Source: Sedimenticola sp. (GTDB taxonomy: Bacteria; Pseudomonadota; Gammaproteobacteria; Chromatiales; Chromatiaceae). From it: a DNA stretch of 64,000 nt. How positions within the stretch are numbered: the first letter of the stretch is position 1; every line of letters starts with the position of its first letter. The stretch lies in assembly GCA_027068915.1 (NCBI GenBank), contig JAMOLT010000048.1:124001-188000 (forward strand), in the 5' to 3' direction. Position numbers and translations under genes: made by a program. Shown one piece after another: positions 1-8,364 of the stretch. The notes beneath the pieces are model-generated. The model was not told where the DNA came from, ran no database searches, and worked only from the letters and a program-made list of their open reading frames with translations.

Positions 1-1199
1 TCAAAGGAAATGCCGGGAAGGCCGGTCTGCACAGATTCGCTTTTCATCCCCCCCATGGCGGTTTCCACATCTTCCTGGGTGATCTCATCACCAGCCCCCA
101 GGATCAGCACCCTTTGCACCAGGTTGCGCAGTTCCAGAATATTGCCGTGCCAGTCATGGTTGCGCAGCAGGTTTTGTGCACTGACGCTAAAATGCCGGTA
201 GGGGAGCTTCTCGTGGGTAACGAAATAGTCCACATAGTAGTTGAGTAGCTCCGGTACATCTTCCCGGTGCTCCCGCAGGGGCGGTATTTCCAGGGGCACC
301 ACGTTCAGGTGGTAAAACAGGTCTTCTCGAAAATTCCCGGCGCTTACTTCTACCTGCAAATCCTTCTGGGTGGCGGCAATGACGCGGATATCCACTTTCA
401 CCGGCTCACTGCCCCCGACACGCAGGAATTCACCGGTCTCGAAAGCGCCTGCCAGCTGTGCCTGGGATTCCAGATCCATATCCGCAATTTCATCCAGAAA
501 CAGGGTGCCGCCATTGGCCTGCTCCAGGCGGCCATAGTGAATCTTGTCATTTTGTTCGCTACCGAAAAACTCCAGGGAGAAGTTACCCCTGGCGGTAGCG
601 CCTACGCTGACATCGATAAAGGGGCGCTCCTTGCGGCTGCTCTGGGCATGCAGGTAGCGGGCAAAAGTTTCCCGACCACTGCCTGCCTCGCCGGAGATCA
701 GCACCCAGGTGTCGTGCTGGGCGATGCGCTTGATCTGCTCGCGCAGGCGCTGCATTACCTGGCTGTGCCCCACCGGCTCCATGATGGGGCGAAAATGCCG
801 CCGCAGGCCGACGTTCTCCATCACCAGGCGCTCGGTTTCCAGGGCGCGCTCTACGGTGAGCAGCAACTTGGCCAGAGACAGGGGCTTTTCCAGGAAATCG
901 TAGGCTCCCAGGCGGGTGGCCTCTACTGCGGTCTCCACCGTGCCGTGACCGGACATGATGATTACCGGGCAGGGCAGACCATCCCCCTCCGACCATTCCT
1001 TGAGCAGGCTGATGCCGTCAATATCCGGCATCCAGATATCCAGCAGAATCAGATCCGGACGCCGCTCACGCAGCGCCACTCTTGCCGCCTCCCCATTCTC
1101 CGCCAGGCTTACGCCATAGCCTTCATCTTCCAGGATATCCTTGACCGAATCCCGGATATCCGGCTCGTCATCCACTACCAGGATGAAAGGTGAACTCAT
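1..1199 (-). CDS. ntrX: NtrX-type response regulator, C-terminus beyond window edge
   Basis: Response regulator of the NtrC/NtrX family and partner of the NtrY kinase just upstream; 399 codons are visible and the C-terminal DNA-binding part runs off the left edge. Residues 1-120 form a receiver domain with phospho-acceptor D54 (LILLDIWMPD). Residues ~140-380 form an AAA+ domain with an intact Walker B (GGTLFLDEIADM). Two key elements are altered. The Walker A reads GEAGSGRET, with Arg for the usual Lys, and the GAFTGA loop that contacts sigma-54 is replaced by FFGSEQNDKIHYGRLEQ. It may therefore not act as a classical sigma-54 activator. Its ATG overlaps the ntrY stop (ATGA), so the two are translationally coupled. 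The family call is firm; loss of the sigma-54 function is inferred from the motifs. Confidence 0.9.
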   Translation of the reverse strand, partial: MSSPFILVVDDEPDIRDSVKDILEDEGYGVSLAENGEAARVALRERRPDLILLDIWMPDIDGISLLKEWSEGDGLPCPVIIMSGHGTVETAVEATRLGAYDFLEKPLSLAKLLLTVERALETERLVMENVGLRRHFRPIMEPVGHSQVMQRLREQIKRIAQHDTWVLISGEAGSGRETFARYLHAQSSRKERPFIDVSVGATARGNFSLEFFGSEQNDKIHYGRLEQANGGTLFLDEIADMDLESQAQLAGAFETGEFLRVGGSEPVKVDIRVIAATQKDLQVEVSAGNFREDLFYHLNVVPLEIPPLREHREDVPELLNYYVDYFVTHEKLPYRHFSVSAQNLLRNHDWHGNILELRNLVQRVLILGAGDEITQEDVETAMGGMKSESVQTGLPGISF

Positions 1200-3379
1200 A
1201 ACCCCCTTGCTCCTTCTGTTACCTGTGCATACTTGGCTGGCAGACGCAGGATAAACCTGGCGCCCCCTTGTGCGCGGTTTTCCGCACGAATACTGCCACC
1301 ATGTTCCTCTACAATTTTCTTCACAATCGCCAATCCCAGACCTGTACCCTTTTCCTTGCGGGTTACATAGGGTTCAAACAATTGTTCGGCATCTTCTTCC
1401 TGAAAGCCGCTTCCATTATCCTCCACCACAATCTCCAGGAACAGGGCTTCCTGATCCCGGGGCTGATAAACACCGGTACTGACGCGGATCTCGGATTTTT
1501 CAGCATCCTGCTGTGCCTCCTGCGCGTTCTTGATCAGATTATGCACTACCTGACGAAATCTTACCGGATCAACTTCCACCATCACCCCGGAAGCTCCAGG
1601 CTCGAACTCCAGGCTGCCACCGTACAGCGCCAGCACATCCGCCACAAACTCATCCGCCAGCAGCGGCTGGGCATTCAGATGCGAGGGTTTCGCATAGTCG
1701 GAAAAGGCGTTTACCATGGATTTCATGGCTTCCACCTGATTGACAATGGTGCGTGTGGCGCTGTCCAGTACCTTGCGGTCATCTTCCGGCAGCTTGTCCA
1801 GATATTTTCGCCGCAGACGCTCGGCAGACAGCTGGATCGGCGTCAGTGGATTCTTGATTTCATGGGCCAACCGCCGCGCCACCTCGCCCCAGGCCGCATC
1901 ACGTTGCGCCTTGATCAACGTAGTTACATCATCAAACACCACCACGCAGCCAATCTCACTACTTTTTACCACTTTCAGGCGGGTGTACCCACAGATCAGG
2001 AACTGCCGACCCTTGGGCCGGTTCAGCACCAGTTCCTTGCGCCTGTCCTGTTCACCGGTTTCCATGGTACAGGCAAGCAGTCCGACAAAGGCTTCCAGTT
2101 CGGGATAGTCTTTGGCCAACTGGACGAAGGGCCGACCGACATAGCGGGCCACATCTGCGTCCAGTATCTGTTCCGCAGCACGGTTGGCGGTACGCAGATT
2201 GCCATTCGCATCCACAGCCACCACGCCGGTGGAGAGATGATGCAACACCGCTTCCAGATATTCACGCTGAAACTCCAGCTCCTGCTTGCTTTGTTCCGCC
2301 ACATCCCGCGCCTGGGCCAGCCGCCGGGTCATGGCATTAAAGGATGCCACCAGAAAACCCAGTTCACCATGATACCTGGGCACCGGTATCTGCCCGTCCA
2401 GTTCGCCATCGGCAATGGCGCGAGTACCTTCGGCGATGGCCTGAATGGGGGCCACCATGCGCCGGGAAGTATAGAATGCTGCCCAAACGGCAGCAAACAC
2501 ACTCACCAGCAACACCAGAGACAGGGCCAGAATGAAGCTGAATTTGATAGATTCACGCAGATAGGCCCGCTGCCGGTAGGCAGCATAGGCGCTCTGCACG
2601 TTTTCGCTTAGTTCACTGATGCGTTCCGAAGTTGGAAAAATCGCCTGGAAGATCAGCCCCCGGGACAAATCCGCCACCAGGGTACGAATATACAGTTCAC
2701 CAGATTCCCCGTAAGACATGAACTGCACATAGTTCTTGCCACTCACCACTTGCTGCAGAATCAAGGGATCCGGCGCGTTGGGAACCAGCACTTCGGGATT
2801 GATATGGCTGGAAGCCAGGATTTCGCCCTGGGGCGTGGCCAGCGCCACCTCTGTTGCACCGGAACGGGCACGCAAATCACTCAGGGCCAGGGTCAGCGCC
2901 GTCTGGGAGCTGTCATCGATATTCTCAAGCATCTGCTCTGAATAGCGCAACAACAAACGCTTGTTCATATTGAGGGTCGCCTGGTTCAGCTCCAGGGCAT
3001 CCACCATGGCGGAATCGATCTGCACATTGAACCAGCTGTCGATGCCCTGCATCAAAAACTGCAGGGAGTAATAATAGACAATGCCTGCGGGGGCAATACC
3101 CAGCAGCACAAACATCATCACCATGCGCGCCATGAGCCGCGCACCGGCTTCATTGCGCCGGTAGTCACGCAGCAGGCGCGCCAGGTTCAGGGTGACGACA
3201 ATGGAAAGCGCCACCAGCCCGATGACGATAAACACCAGCAGGGGAATAAACCAGCGGCTCAGTTCTTCAGATTTCAGTACCGCGCCACTGAGAAAATGCA
3301 GCGCAAACAACAGCAGCAACAGCAGCAGGGCGACCGCCCATGCCCCGGATTTCCAGGTCTTCAGGGTTGCAACCGCCAT
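1196..3379 (-). CDS. ntrY: NtrY-type sensor histidine kinase
   Basis: Membrane histidine kinase of the NtrY family, 727 aa, a normal length. Several hydrophobic segments lie in the first ~115 residues and one near 275-300, enclosing an extracytoplasmic sensor region. A HAMP-like linker (RRMVAPIQAIAEGTRAIADG), a PAS domain (~370-480), the H-box RRLAHEIKNPLTP, the N-box HNLIKNAQEAQQ and the G-boxes (VEDNGSGF, GTGLGLAIVKKI) follow. It would autophosphorylate on the H-box histidine and pass phosphate to D54 of the adjacent NtrX. The start overlaps the end of the DUF4390 gene by 19 bp and the stop overlaps the ntrX start by 4 bp, as expected for one operon. The signal sensed cannot be read from sequence; nitrogen or redox is known for relatives. 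Confidence 0.93.
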   Translation of the reverse strand: MAVATLKTWKSGAWAVALLLLLLLFALHFLSGAVLKSEELSRWFIPLLVFIVIGLVALSIVVTLNLARLLRDYRRNEAGARLMARMVMMFVLLGIAPAGIVYYYSLQFLMQGIDSWFNVQIDSAMVDALELNQATLNMNKRLLLRYSEQMLENIDDSSQTALTLALSDLRARSGATEVALATPQGEILASSHINPEVLVPNAPDPLILQQVVSGKNYVQFMSYGESGELYIRTLVADLSRGLIFQAIFPTSERISELSENVQSAYAAYRQRAYLRESIKFSFILALSLVLLVSVFAAVWAAFYTSRRMVAPIQAIAEGTRAIADGELDGQIPVPRYHGELGFLVASFNAMTRRLAQARDVAEQSKQELEFQREYLEAVLHHLSTGVVAVDANGNLRTANRAAEQILDADVARYVGRPFVQLAKDYPELEAFVGLLACTMETGEQDRRKELVLNRPKGRQFLICGYTRLKVVKSSEIGCVVVFDDVTTLIKAQRDAAWGEVARRLAHEIKNPLTPIQLSAERLRRKYLDKLPEDDRKVLDSATRTIVNQVEAMKSMVNAFSDYAKPSHLNAQPLLADEFVADVLALYGGSLEFEPGASGVMVEVDPVRFRQVVHNLIKNAQEAQQDAEKSEIRVSTGVYQPRDQEALFLEIVVEDNGSGFQEEDAEQLFEPYVTRKEKGTGLGLAIVKKIVEEHGGSIRAENRAQGGARFILRLPAKYAQVTEGARGL

Positions 3380-3909
3380 TCATATACCTTACTGCTCAAA
3401 TGCCAACCGGGGGAAAGATAGGCACGCGGGCGCAAGGGCAAAGGCAAAGCGCCGATGTCATGGGCGGTCTGGACTTTGACCAGGTAGAAAACCTCTTTTT
3501 TCAATGCCCTGGCAGGAATGATTTTTTTCCCTTTCAGATCCCCCAACGCCACCAGAGCCGCATCCCGGGTGGCAAAGCGGCGTCGAACCCCCGCATCTGT
3601 GTCCAGCATTTCATATTCTTCCGCCAGGGGATGGTAACTGAGCTGTCTGCGGATCTTTTTCTTTATCAGGGCACTGCGCCAAAAGGAAGCGTCCTCGTGG
3701 TTGATGACCACTTCGGTTTCGAAGGTCAGGGGGACACCGTTTTCCAGGGCTTCTTCCATGGTGCCGCTTAACTGGTAATTTTGTAGCAGATCCAGAACGA
3801 TCCAGCCATTTTCCTCACCAATAGCCACGGCTTTGTAGGAAATACCAGCAGCATGCGCAGGTGCGAGAAACGCGCCACAGAAGATCAGCACGCAGCAGCG
3901 CACCAGCAC
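3361..3909 (-). CDS. DUF4390-type exported protein
   Basis: Small exported protein of unknown function that typically sits between rsmB and ntrY in gammaproteobacteria. I place the start at the GTG at 3909, two bases after the rsmB stop. It follows an AGGGG Shine-Dalgarno and gives a clean signal peptide (LVRCCVLIFCGAFLAPAHA) on a 182-aa product. An ATG at 3951 would add 14 residues without a better leader and overlap rsmB. The mature part is mostly beta-rich with a basic stretch (LIKKKIRRQLSYHP). The context (rsmB upstream, ntrYX downstream, overlapping ends) implies co-transcription. A role in envelope sensing with NtrY is conceivable but not shown by the sequence. Confidence 0.8.
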   Translation of the reverse strand: MLVRCCVLIFCGAFLAPAHAAGISYKAVAIGEENGWIVLDLLQNYQLSGTMEEALENGVPLTFETEVVINHEDASFWRSALIKKKIRRQLSYHPLAEEYEMLDTDAGVRRRFATRDAALVALGDLKGKKIIPARALKKEVFYLVKVQTAHDIGALPLPLRPRAYLSPGWHLSSKVYEWRLQP

Positions 3910-3910
3910 C

Positions 3911-5293
3911 TCATGTCCCCTGCTTTTCCAATAATGCGTAATAAAATCCATCTGTCTCCAGCGTATCCGGCAACAGCTGCAAGCCATGATGCATGTTGAT
4001 GCCCGTGCGGGATGCAAGCATAACAGCCCTTGCATCCTCGTGTTCCCTTAAAAAGGCGCTGATCTGTTCCTCGTTTTCCTGCGGCAGCAGGGAACAGGTG
4101 ACATACAGCAATCTGCCACCCGGTTTCAGCAATGGCCACTGGGCCGCGAGAATCTCTTTCTGCCGCAGTACCAGCGCTTCCACGTCTCCGGGCCGACGCA
4201 GCAACTTGATATCCGGGTGCCGCCGCATAACCCCGGTGGCAGTACAGGGGGCATCCACCAGAATACGGTCATAGGCAGACCTGGCCCAGGCTCCTTTCGG
4301 CCTGGATGCATCCCCGACAACCAGTTGCGGGCTGAACCCCAGACGCTGCATATTCTCCGCCACCCGCGCCAACCGCTGTTCATCTACATCCAGGGCAACC
4401 AACTCCAGATCCGGCGTATGCTCCAGCAAATGTCCGGTTTTTCCACCCGGCGCAGCACAGGCATCGAGCACCCGCATGCCGGGCCGGGCAGCCAGCAAAA
4501 AGGCAGCCAGCTGGGCACCCGCATCCTGCACCGAAACCTGCCCGTTGCCAAACCCCGGCAAGCGGGAAACGACTACCGGTTTTTCCAGCATCAGGGCAGA
4601 CGAAATTCCGGCCACAGGCTCAGCTATCAGCTCTCCGTCAGCCAGCTCGGATACATATTCCGACAATTCACACCGCTGCAGGTTCACACGCAAAGTGAAA
4701 GGAGGGCGCAACTGCAGGCCTTTCAGCACCGCTTCAGCCTGTTGCGGCCAGGCCTTGTAGATGGCATCCACCAGCCACCGGGGCTGGTTATAACGAACTT
4801 CGGGGGAATTCTGCCGCTCGACTTTCTCCGTCAGTTGCCGGCTCTCGCGCTGAAAGCGCCTGAGCGTACCGTTGATCACGGCCACCGCCCATTTCTTTTT
4901 CAGCAGCCGTGCTGCACCTGCAGTCTCTCCAATCGCCGCATAGGCAGGAATACGAGTAAAAATAATCTGATACAAGCCAGTCAGCACCAGCGCATGAATG
5001 TCCTGATCCTTTTTCTTCATCGGCTGCCTGAGCAGCTGCGCAGCAATGGCATCGAGAAAAAAATATTCCCTGCAGACACCGTAGGTCAGTTCCGCCAGCA
5101 GCGCACGATCGCGCTCTGCCACTTGTGGCTGATGCACCCGCAGCGCCTCGGTGAGGGAATGTCCATGCAATACATCCGCCAGCACCAGGCCAGCCCTGCT
5201 TCTGAGGGCTGCGCCGTCGTGGCCTTTCTCAAGGTTTCCGGCTTTGCGCCGCCATGGCGTGCCAGATGCGTTCCGGGTCGATGGCCTAGCCAA
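3911..5293 (-). CDS. rsmB: 16S rRNA (cytosine-967 C5) methyltransferase RsmB
   Basis: S-adenosylmethionine-dependent m5C methyltransferase acting on 16S rRNA. The N-terminal ~140 residues form the NusB-like RNA-binding domain. The catalytic domain carries the SAM motif DACAAPGGKTGHLLE, the DAPCTATGVMRRHPDIK cysteine motif and the second cysteine in VTCSLLPQENEEQ. No ATG lies in frame after the fmt stop. The best start is the TTG at 5293, which overlaps the fmt stop (TTGGCTAG) and has AGGGGA six bases upstream. This gives 460 aa, about 30 longer than the Escherichia coli enzyme at the N-terminus. A frameshift in the first 60 bp is an alternative, because an out-of-frame ATG lies at about 5254. 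Confidence 0.9.
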   Translation of the reverse strand: MARPSTRNASGTPWRRKAGNLEKGHDGAALRSRAGLVLADVLHGHSLTEALRVHQPQVAERDRALLAELTYGVCREYFFLDAIAAQLLRQPMKKKDQDIHALVLTGLYQIIFTRIPAYAAIGETAGAARLLKKKWAVAVINGTLRRFQRESRQLTEKVERQNSPEVRYNQPRWLVDAIYKAWPQQAEAVLKGLQLRPPFTLRVNLQRCELSEYVSELADGELIAEPVAGISSALMLEKPVVVSRLPGFGNGQVSVQDAGAQLAAFLLAARPGMRVLDACAAPGGKTGHLLEHTPDLELVALDVDEQRLARVAENMQRLGFSPQLVVGDASRPKGAWARSAYDRILVDAPCTATGVMRRHPDIKLLRRPGDVEALVLRQKEILAAQWPLLKPGGRLLYVTCSLLPQENEEQISAFLREHEDARAVMLASRTGINMHHGLQLLPDTLETDGFYYALLEKQGT

Positions 5294-6221
5294 GCAGAAT
5301 CCCCTGAATGTTCTGGGAATTGATAAAATCCCGGGCCTCCATGGCGCGTTTGCCGGGCATCTGCAGACGGGTGATGCGCAACAATCCGCTTCCGCTGGAA
5401 ACATCCACGCCATTGCGGGTGGCAGACATCACGGTGCCCGGTTCTGCTGTCATGCCAGCGATGGCATGGGCATCCCAGATACGCAGGTTGGCGTTCTCAT
5501 AGCGGGTGAAGGCCACCGGCCAGGGATTGAAGGCACGCACTTGGCGTTCAATTTCCACGGCGGGCCTGCTCCAGTCGATTTGTGCTTCTGTTTTTTCCAG
5601 TTTGGCGGCATAGGTGGCTGCCGCATCATCTTGCGCAACCGGCCGCAAAGAGCCATCGGCAATGCCCGGCAGCGCCTCCAGCAGCGCCGTCGCCCCCAGC
5701 AGGGAAAGCCGGTCATGCAGGCTGCCGCCTGTCTCGTCGGCTGTGAGCATGATGCGCCTGGTCAGATAAACCGGGCCGGTATCCAGCCCCTGGTCCATGC
5801 GCATGATGCTGACGCCACTTTCGGTATCACCTGTCTGTATGGCTCGCTGTATGGGAGCGGCGCCACGCCAGCGGGGAAGAATTGAGGCATGGATGTTCAC
5901 GCAGCCAAGGCGCGGAATATTCAGCACGGGCTCCGGCAAAAGCAGGCCATAGGCCACCACCACTATCAGATCCGGCTGTAAGGCGCGCAAAGCATCGATT
6001 TCTTCAGCCGCCTTCAGGCTTGCAGGCTGGCGGACCGGCACTCCCGCCTCCAGCGCCCGGGTTTTCACCGGTCCGGGCAACAGCTTCCGGCCACGTCCCG
6101 AGGGGCGATCCGGCTGGGTGTATACAGCGACCAGCTGATGTTCGGATTCCAGCAACTTCTGCAGCGGCGGCACAGAAAAATCCGGTGTCCCGGCAAAGAC
6201 GATGCGCAGGGAACCAGGCAT
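5286..6221 (-). CDS. fmt: Methionyl-tRNA formyltransferase
   Basis: Transfers a formyl group from 10-formyl-tetrahydrofolate to Met-tRNAfMet for translation initiation. It is 311 aa, close to the family norm. The N-terminal Rossmann-type domain starts LRIVFAGTPDFSVPPL, the catalytic HxSxLP region reads NIHASILPRWRGAAPIQ, and the conserved aspartate lies in SIMRMDQGLDTGPVYL. A C-terminal OB-like domain follows (FNPWPVAFT). The ATG shares one base with the def stop (TGATG), the standard def-fmt arrangement, so deformylase and formyltransferase are made together. Confidence 0.97.
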   Translation of the reverse strand: MPGSLRIVFAGTPDFSVPPLQKLLESEHQLVAVYTQPDRPSGRGRKLLPGPVKTRALEAGVPVRQPASLKAAEEIDALRALQPDLIVVVAYGLLLPEPVLNIPRLGCVNIHASILPRWRGAAPIQRAIQTGDTESGVSIMRMDQGLDTGPVYLTRRIMLTADETGGSLHDRLSLLGATALLEALPGIADGSLRPVAQDDAAATYAAKLEKTEAQIDWSRPAVEIERQVRAFNPWPVAFTRYENANLRIWDAHAIAGMTAEPGTVMSATRNGVDVSSGSGLLRITRLQMPGKRAMEARDFINSQNIQGILLG

Positions 6222-6757
6222 CAGATGATTTTCTGGGCAGGTTTCTTGGCCACGCCGGTTCCCATCCTGGCTTCTTTTTCCAGTTTCTTGCGAATGCGCT
6301 CGCGCTTCAGCCTGGAAAGGTAGTCCACGAACAGCTTGCCATGCAGATGGTCAATTTCGTGCTGCACACAAACCGCCAGCAGGCCATCCAGATCACGGAC
6401 AAATTCTTTCCCGTCCCGATCCAGAGCCTTCATCTTGATCCTTTCCGCCCGTTTGACCTTGTCGAAATAGCCAGGAACCGACAGGCAGCCTTCTTCCATC
6501 TCTTCTTCACCCGAGGCTTCGAGAATTTCCGGGTTGATCAGCACCAGAGGCTGGTCACGCTCTTCGGAAATATCGATAACCACCACCTGGCGCGCCACGC
6601 CCACCTGGGTGGCCGCCAGACCGATGCCCGGCGCCTCATACATGGTTTCCAGCAGGTCATCCACCAGCTTCTGCACCGATTTATCCACCGTATCGACCAG
6701 TTTTGCGCTATTTCTGAGACGCGCATCAGGAAATTTAAGAATATCCAGTATCGCCAT
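6221..6757 (-). CDS. def: Peptide deformylase
   Basis: Metal-dependent enzyme that removes the N-formyl group from nascent proteins. It is 178 aa with all three signature motifs: [19 protein letters not shown] (metal-binding Cys) and [12 protein letters not shown] (the HExxH-type motif, here HEIDH). It has a slightly basic C-terminal extension of about ten residues. It is the first gene of the minus-strand operon, divergent from the LysM protein gene across a 482-bp gap. The start ATG at 6757 fits the conserved [11 protein letters not shown] beginning. Confidence 0.97.
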   Translation of the reverse strand: MAILDILKFPDARLRNSAKLVDTVDKSVQKLVDDLLETMYEAPGIGLAATQVGVARQVVVIDISEERDQPLVLINPEILEASGEEEMEEGCLSVPGYFDKVKRAERIKMKALDRDGKEFVRDLDGLLAVCVQHEIDHLHGKLFVDYLSRLKRERIRKKLEKEARMGTGVAKKPAQKII

Positions 6758-7239
6758 GATTACAAATAAGTTCTATAGTAAGTAGAGGAACTGTTGCCAA
6801 TTATCGTCCTGGTATTTGAAGATCATTCTGAACAATCTGCAAATGTTTTTTCAGGATTGGCGTACAGAGCAACCGCCTGAATCCACGGATTCAGGAGAGG
6901 AGGCAAGGTCACGGTAACGTCCCAGGCCGAAGCGCCTGTCATGTTGAATTCTGAATGAGCATGCCGGGAATATTATGGCATAAACATGAAGCAAGCATTT
7001 GACGATAGTGATGTTTATCGTGAAGAATGGCATAAACTGCCACACAAACGTAAAGGGGGCTCCAGAGATTTAAGCCGGGACAGGGGTAATTATGGTTTAG
7101 AATGGCCAGGCGCAAAATGCAAGCCGGAAACGGTAAGCCTGAAGTTTGCACAAGCGCAGCCAGACAAGCCCAAATACAAGAAACCTGTTCACGACTTGCT
7201 CTACAGCTCTACAGGCAACAAACCAACAAGGGAAGCCCA
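6758..7239. other. Intergenic region between divergent def and LysM genes
   Basis: This 482-bp stretch separates two divergently read genes and should hold both promoters. I see no tRNA or convincing gene. An 85-codon open frame at 6986-7243 has a charged, low-complexity product and overlaps the start of the LysM gene, so I do not call it. The region is locally AT-rich near 6770-6850. It contains a perfect 20-bp palindrome at 6876-6895, listed separately. The Shine-Dalgarno for the LysM protein (AAGGGAAG) ends the region. Confidence 0.7.
6876..6895. promoter_or_regulatory. Perfect 20-bp palindrome, operator-like
   Basis: The sequence CCTGAATCC-AC-GGATTCAGG has two perfect 9-bp arms around a 2-bp centre. 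The spacing suits a dimeric DNA-binding protein on one face of the helix. A 2-base centre makes a stable RNA hairpin less likely than a protein site. It sits about 120 bp upstream of def and 345 bp upstream of the LysM gene. The binding protein is unknown. Confidence 0.4.
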
Positions 7240-8364
7240 ATGAAGAGAATCAGCCGTTTTTTTCTTACCGCAATACTGATTGCCGGCATTAGCGGTATCA
7301 GTCTGGCAGCAGACGATCTCATTAATCCGAAACACCCTGATCGTTATGTGGTGCAAAAAGGCGATACATTATGGGATATATCCGCCAGATTCCTGCGCAA
7401 ACCCTGGTTGTGGCCTGAAATATGGCAGGTCAACCCGCAGATCCGGAATCCACATCTGATCTACCCTGGCGATGAGCTGGAACTGGTTTATATCGACGGA
7501 AAGCCTCGCCTGCGGGTCGCCCGCAAGGGCCCTCTCAAACTGTCTCCGGGCATTCGTTCCCACCCGCTGGGAAGGGCCATTCCCGCCGTGCCCATTGACG
7601 CTATCGCCCCCTTCCTCACCCGGCCAATGGTAGTGGAGAAAAACGGCCTGGAGCACAAACCCTATCTGGTGGCCTTTGCAGATGAGCATATCGTCGCCGG
7701 CGCCGGGCAGCGCATTTATGTGCGCGACATCCCCACCTGGGAAAACAAGAAATTCGATATTTTGCGCGCTGGCCCTGCCTATAAAGACGGCGACACCGGT
7801 GAAATACTCGGTTATGAAGCACTGCTGACCGGCATTGGCACCCTGCAACGCATTGGCGACCCGGCCACCGTTTACATCGATGCCACCAAGACAGAAGTTC
7901 TGCTTGGCGACCGTGTCGTACCCGCCGAGCCTGAAGCCCTGGCCACGGATTTTTACCCTCATGCTCCCAAGCAGGAAGTACAAGGCAACATCATTGCCAT
8001 GCTCAACGGCTTCAGCCAGATCGGCCAGTATGACATTGTAGTGCTGGATCGCGGCCTTGCCGATGGCGTGGATACAGGCACCGTACTGCAGGTAAACAAT
8101 CGCGGGGAAACCGTTCCCGATCACGTCGCCAGAGACGCCCGCAATCTGATTCCCGATGTTGCTGAATACATCGATGACCGCTTGCTGACCCATACTATAA
8201 GTGATGAGAAGTGGGCGAAGAAATCGCGCTGGGAAACCGTTACCCTGCCCGACGAAGCCGCAGGCCTGCTGATGGTGTTCCGCAGCTTCGAGCGCGTCAG
8301 CTTTGGCATCATCATGCACGCACAACGTGCCATGCATGTACAGGACCGAATCGTCAATCCCTGA
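7240..8364 (+). CDS. LysM-domain exported protein
   Basis: Exported peptidoglycan-binding protein of 374 aa. The longer in-frame extension to 7102 is discounted because the ATG at 7240 follows AAGGGAAG and opens a good signal peptide (MKRISRFFLTAILIAGISG, cut after SLAA). One LysM domain lies at about residues 35-85 (VVQKGDTLWDISARFL, LIYPGDELEL). The rest is a conserved beta-rich region without catalytic motifs. Such proteins regularly sit between def and dprA in gammaproteobacteria and presumably bind cell wall; the exact role is not known. Its last 29 bases overlap the chosen start of dprA. Confidence 0.9.
   Translation: MKRISRFFLTAILIAGISGISLAADDLINPKHPDRYVVQKGDTLWDISARFLRKPWLWPEIWQVNPQIRNPHLIYPGDELELVYIDGKPRLRVARKGPLKLSPGIRSHPLGRAIPAVPIDAIAPFLTRPMVVEKNGLEHKPYLVAFADEHIVAGAGQRIYVRDIPTWENKKFDILRAGPAYKDGDTGEILGYEALLTGIGTLQRIGDPATVYIDATKTEVLLGDRVVPAEPEALATDFYPHAPKQEVQGNIIAMLNGFSQIGQYDIVVLDRGLADGVDTGTVLQVNNRGETVPDHVARDARNLIPDVAEYIDDRLLTHTISDEKWAKKSRWETVTLPDEAAGLLMVFRSFERVSFGIIMHAQRAMHVQDRIVNP

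Noticed and set aside
1268-2611. 447-codon plus-strand frame opposite ntrY
   Set aside because: Antisense shadow; ntrY motifs are complete on the other strand.
6986-7243. 85-codon frame before the LysM gene
   Set aside because: Charged low-complexity product that overlaps a well-supported start.
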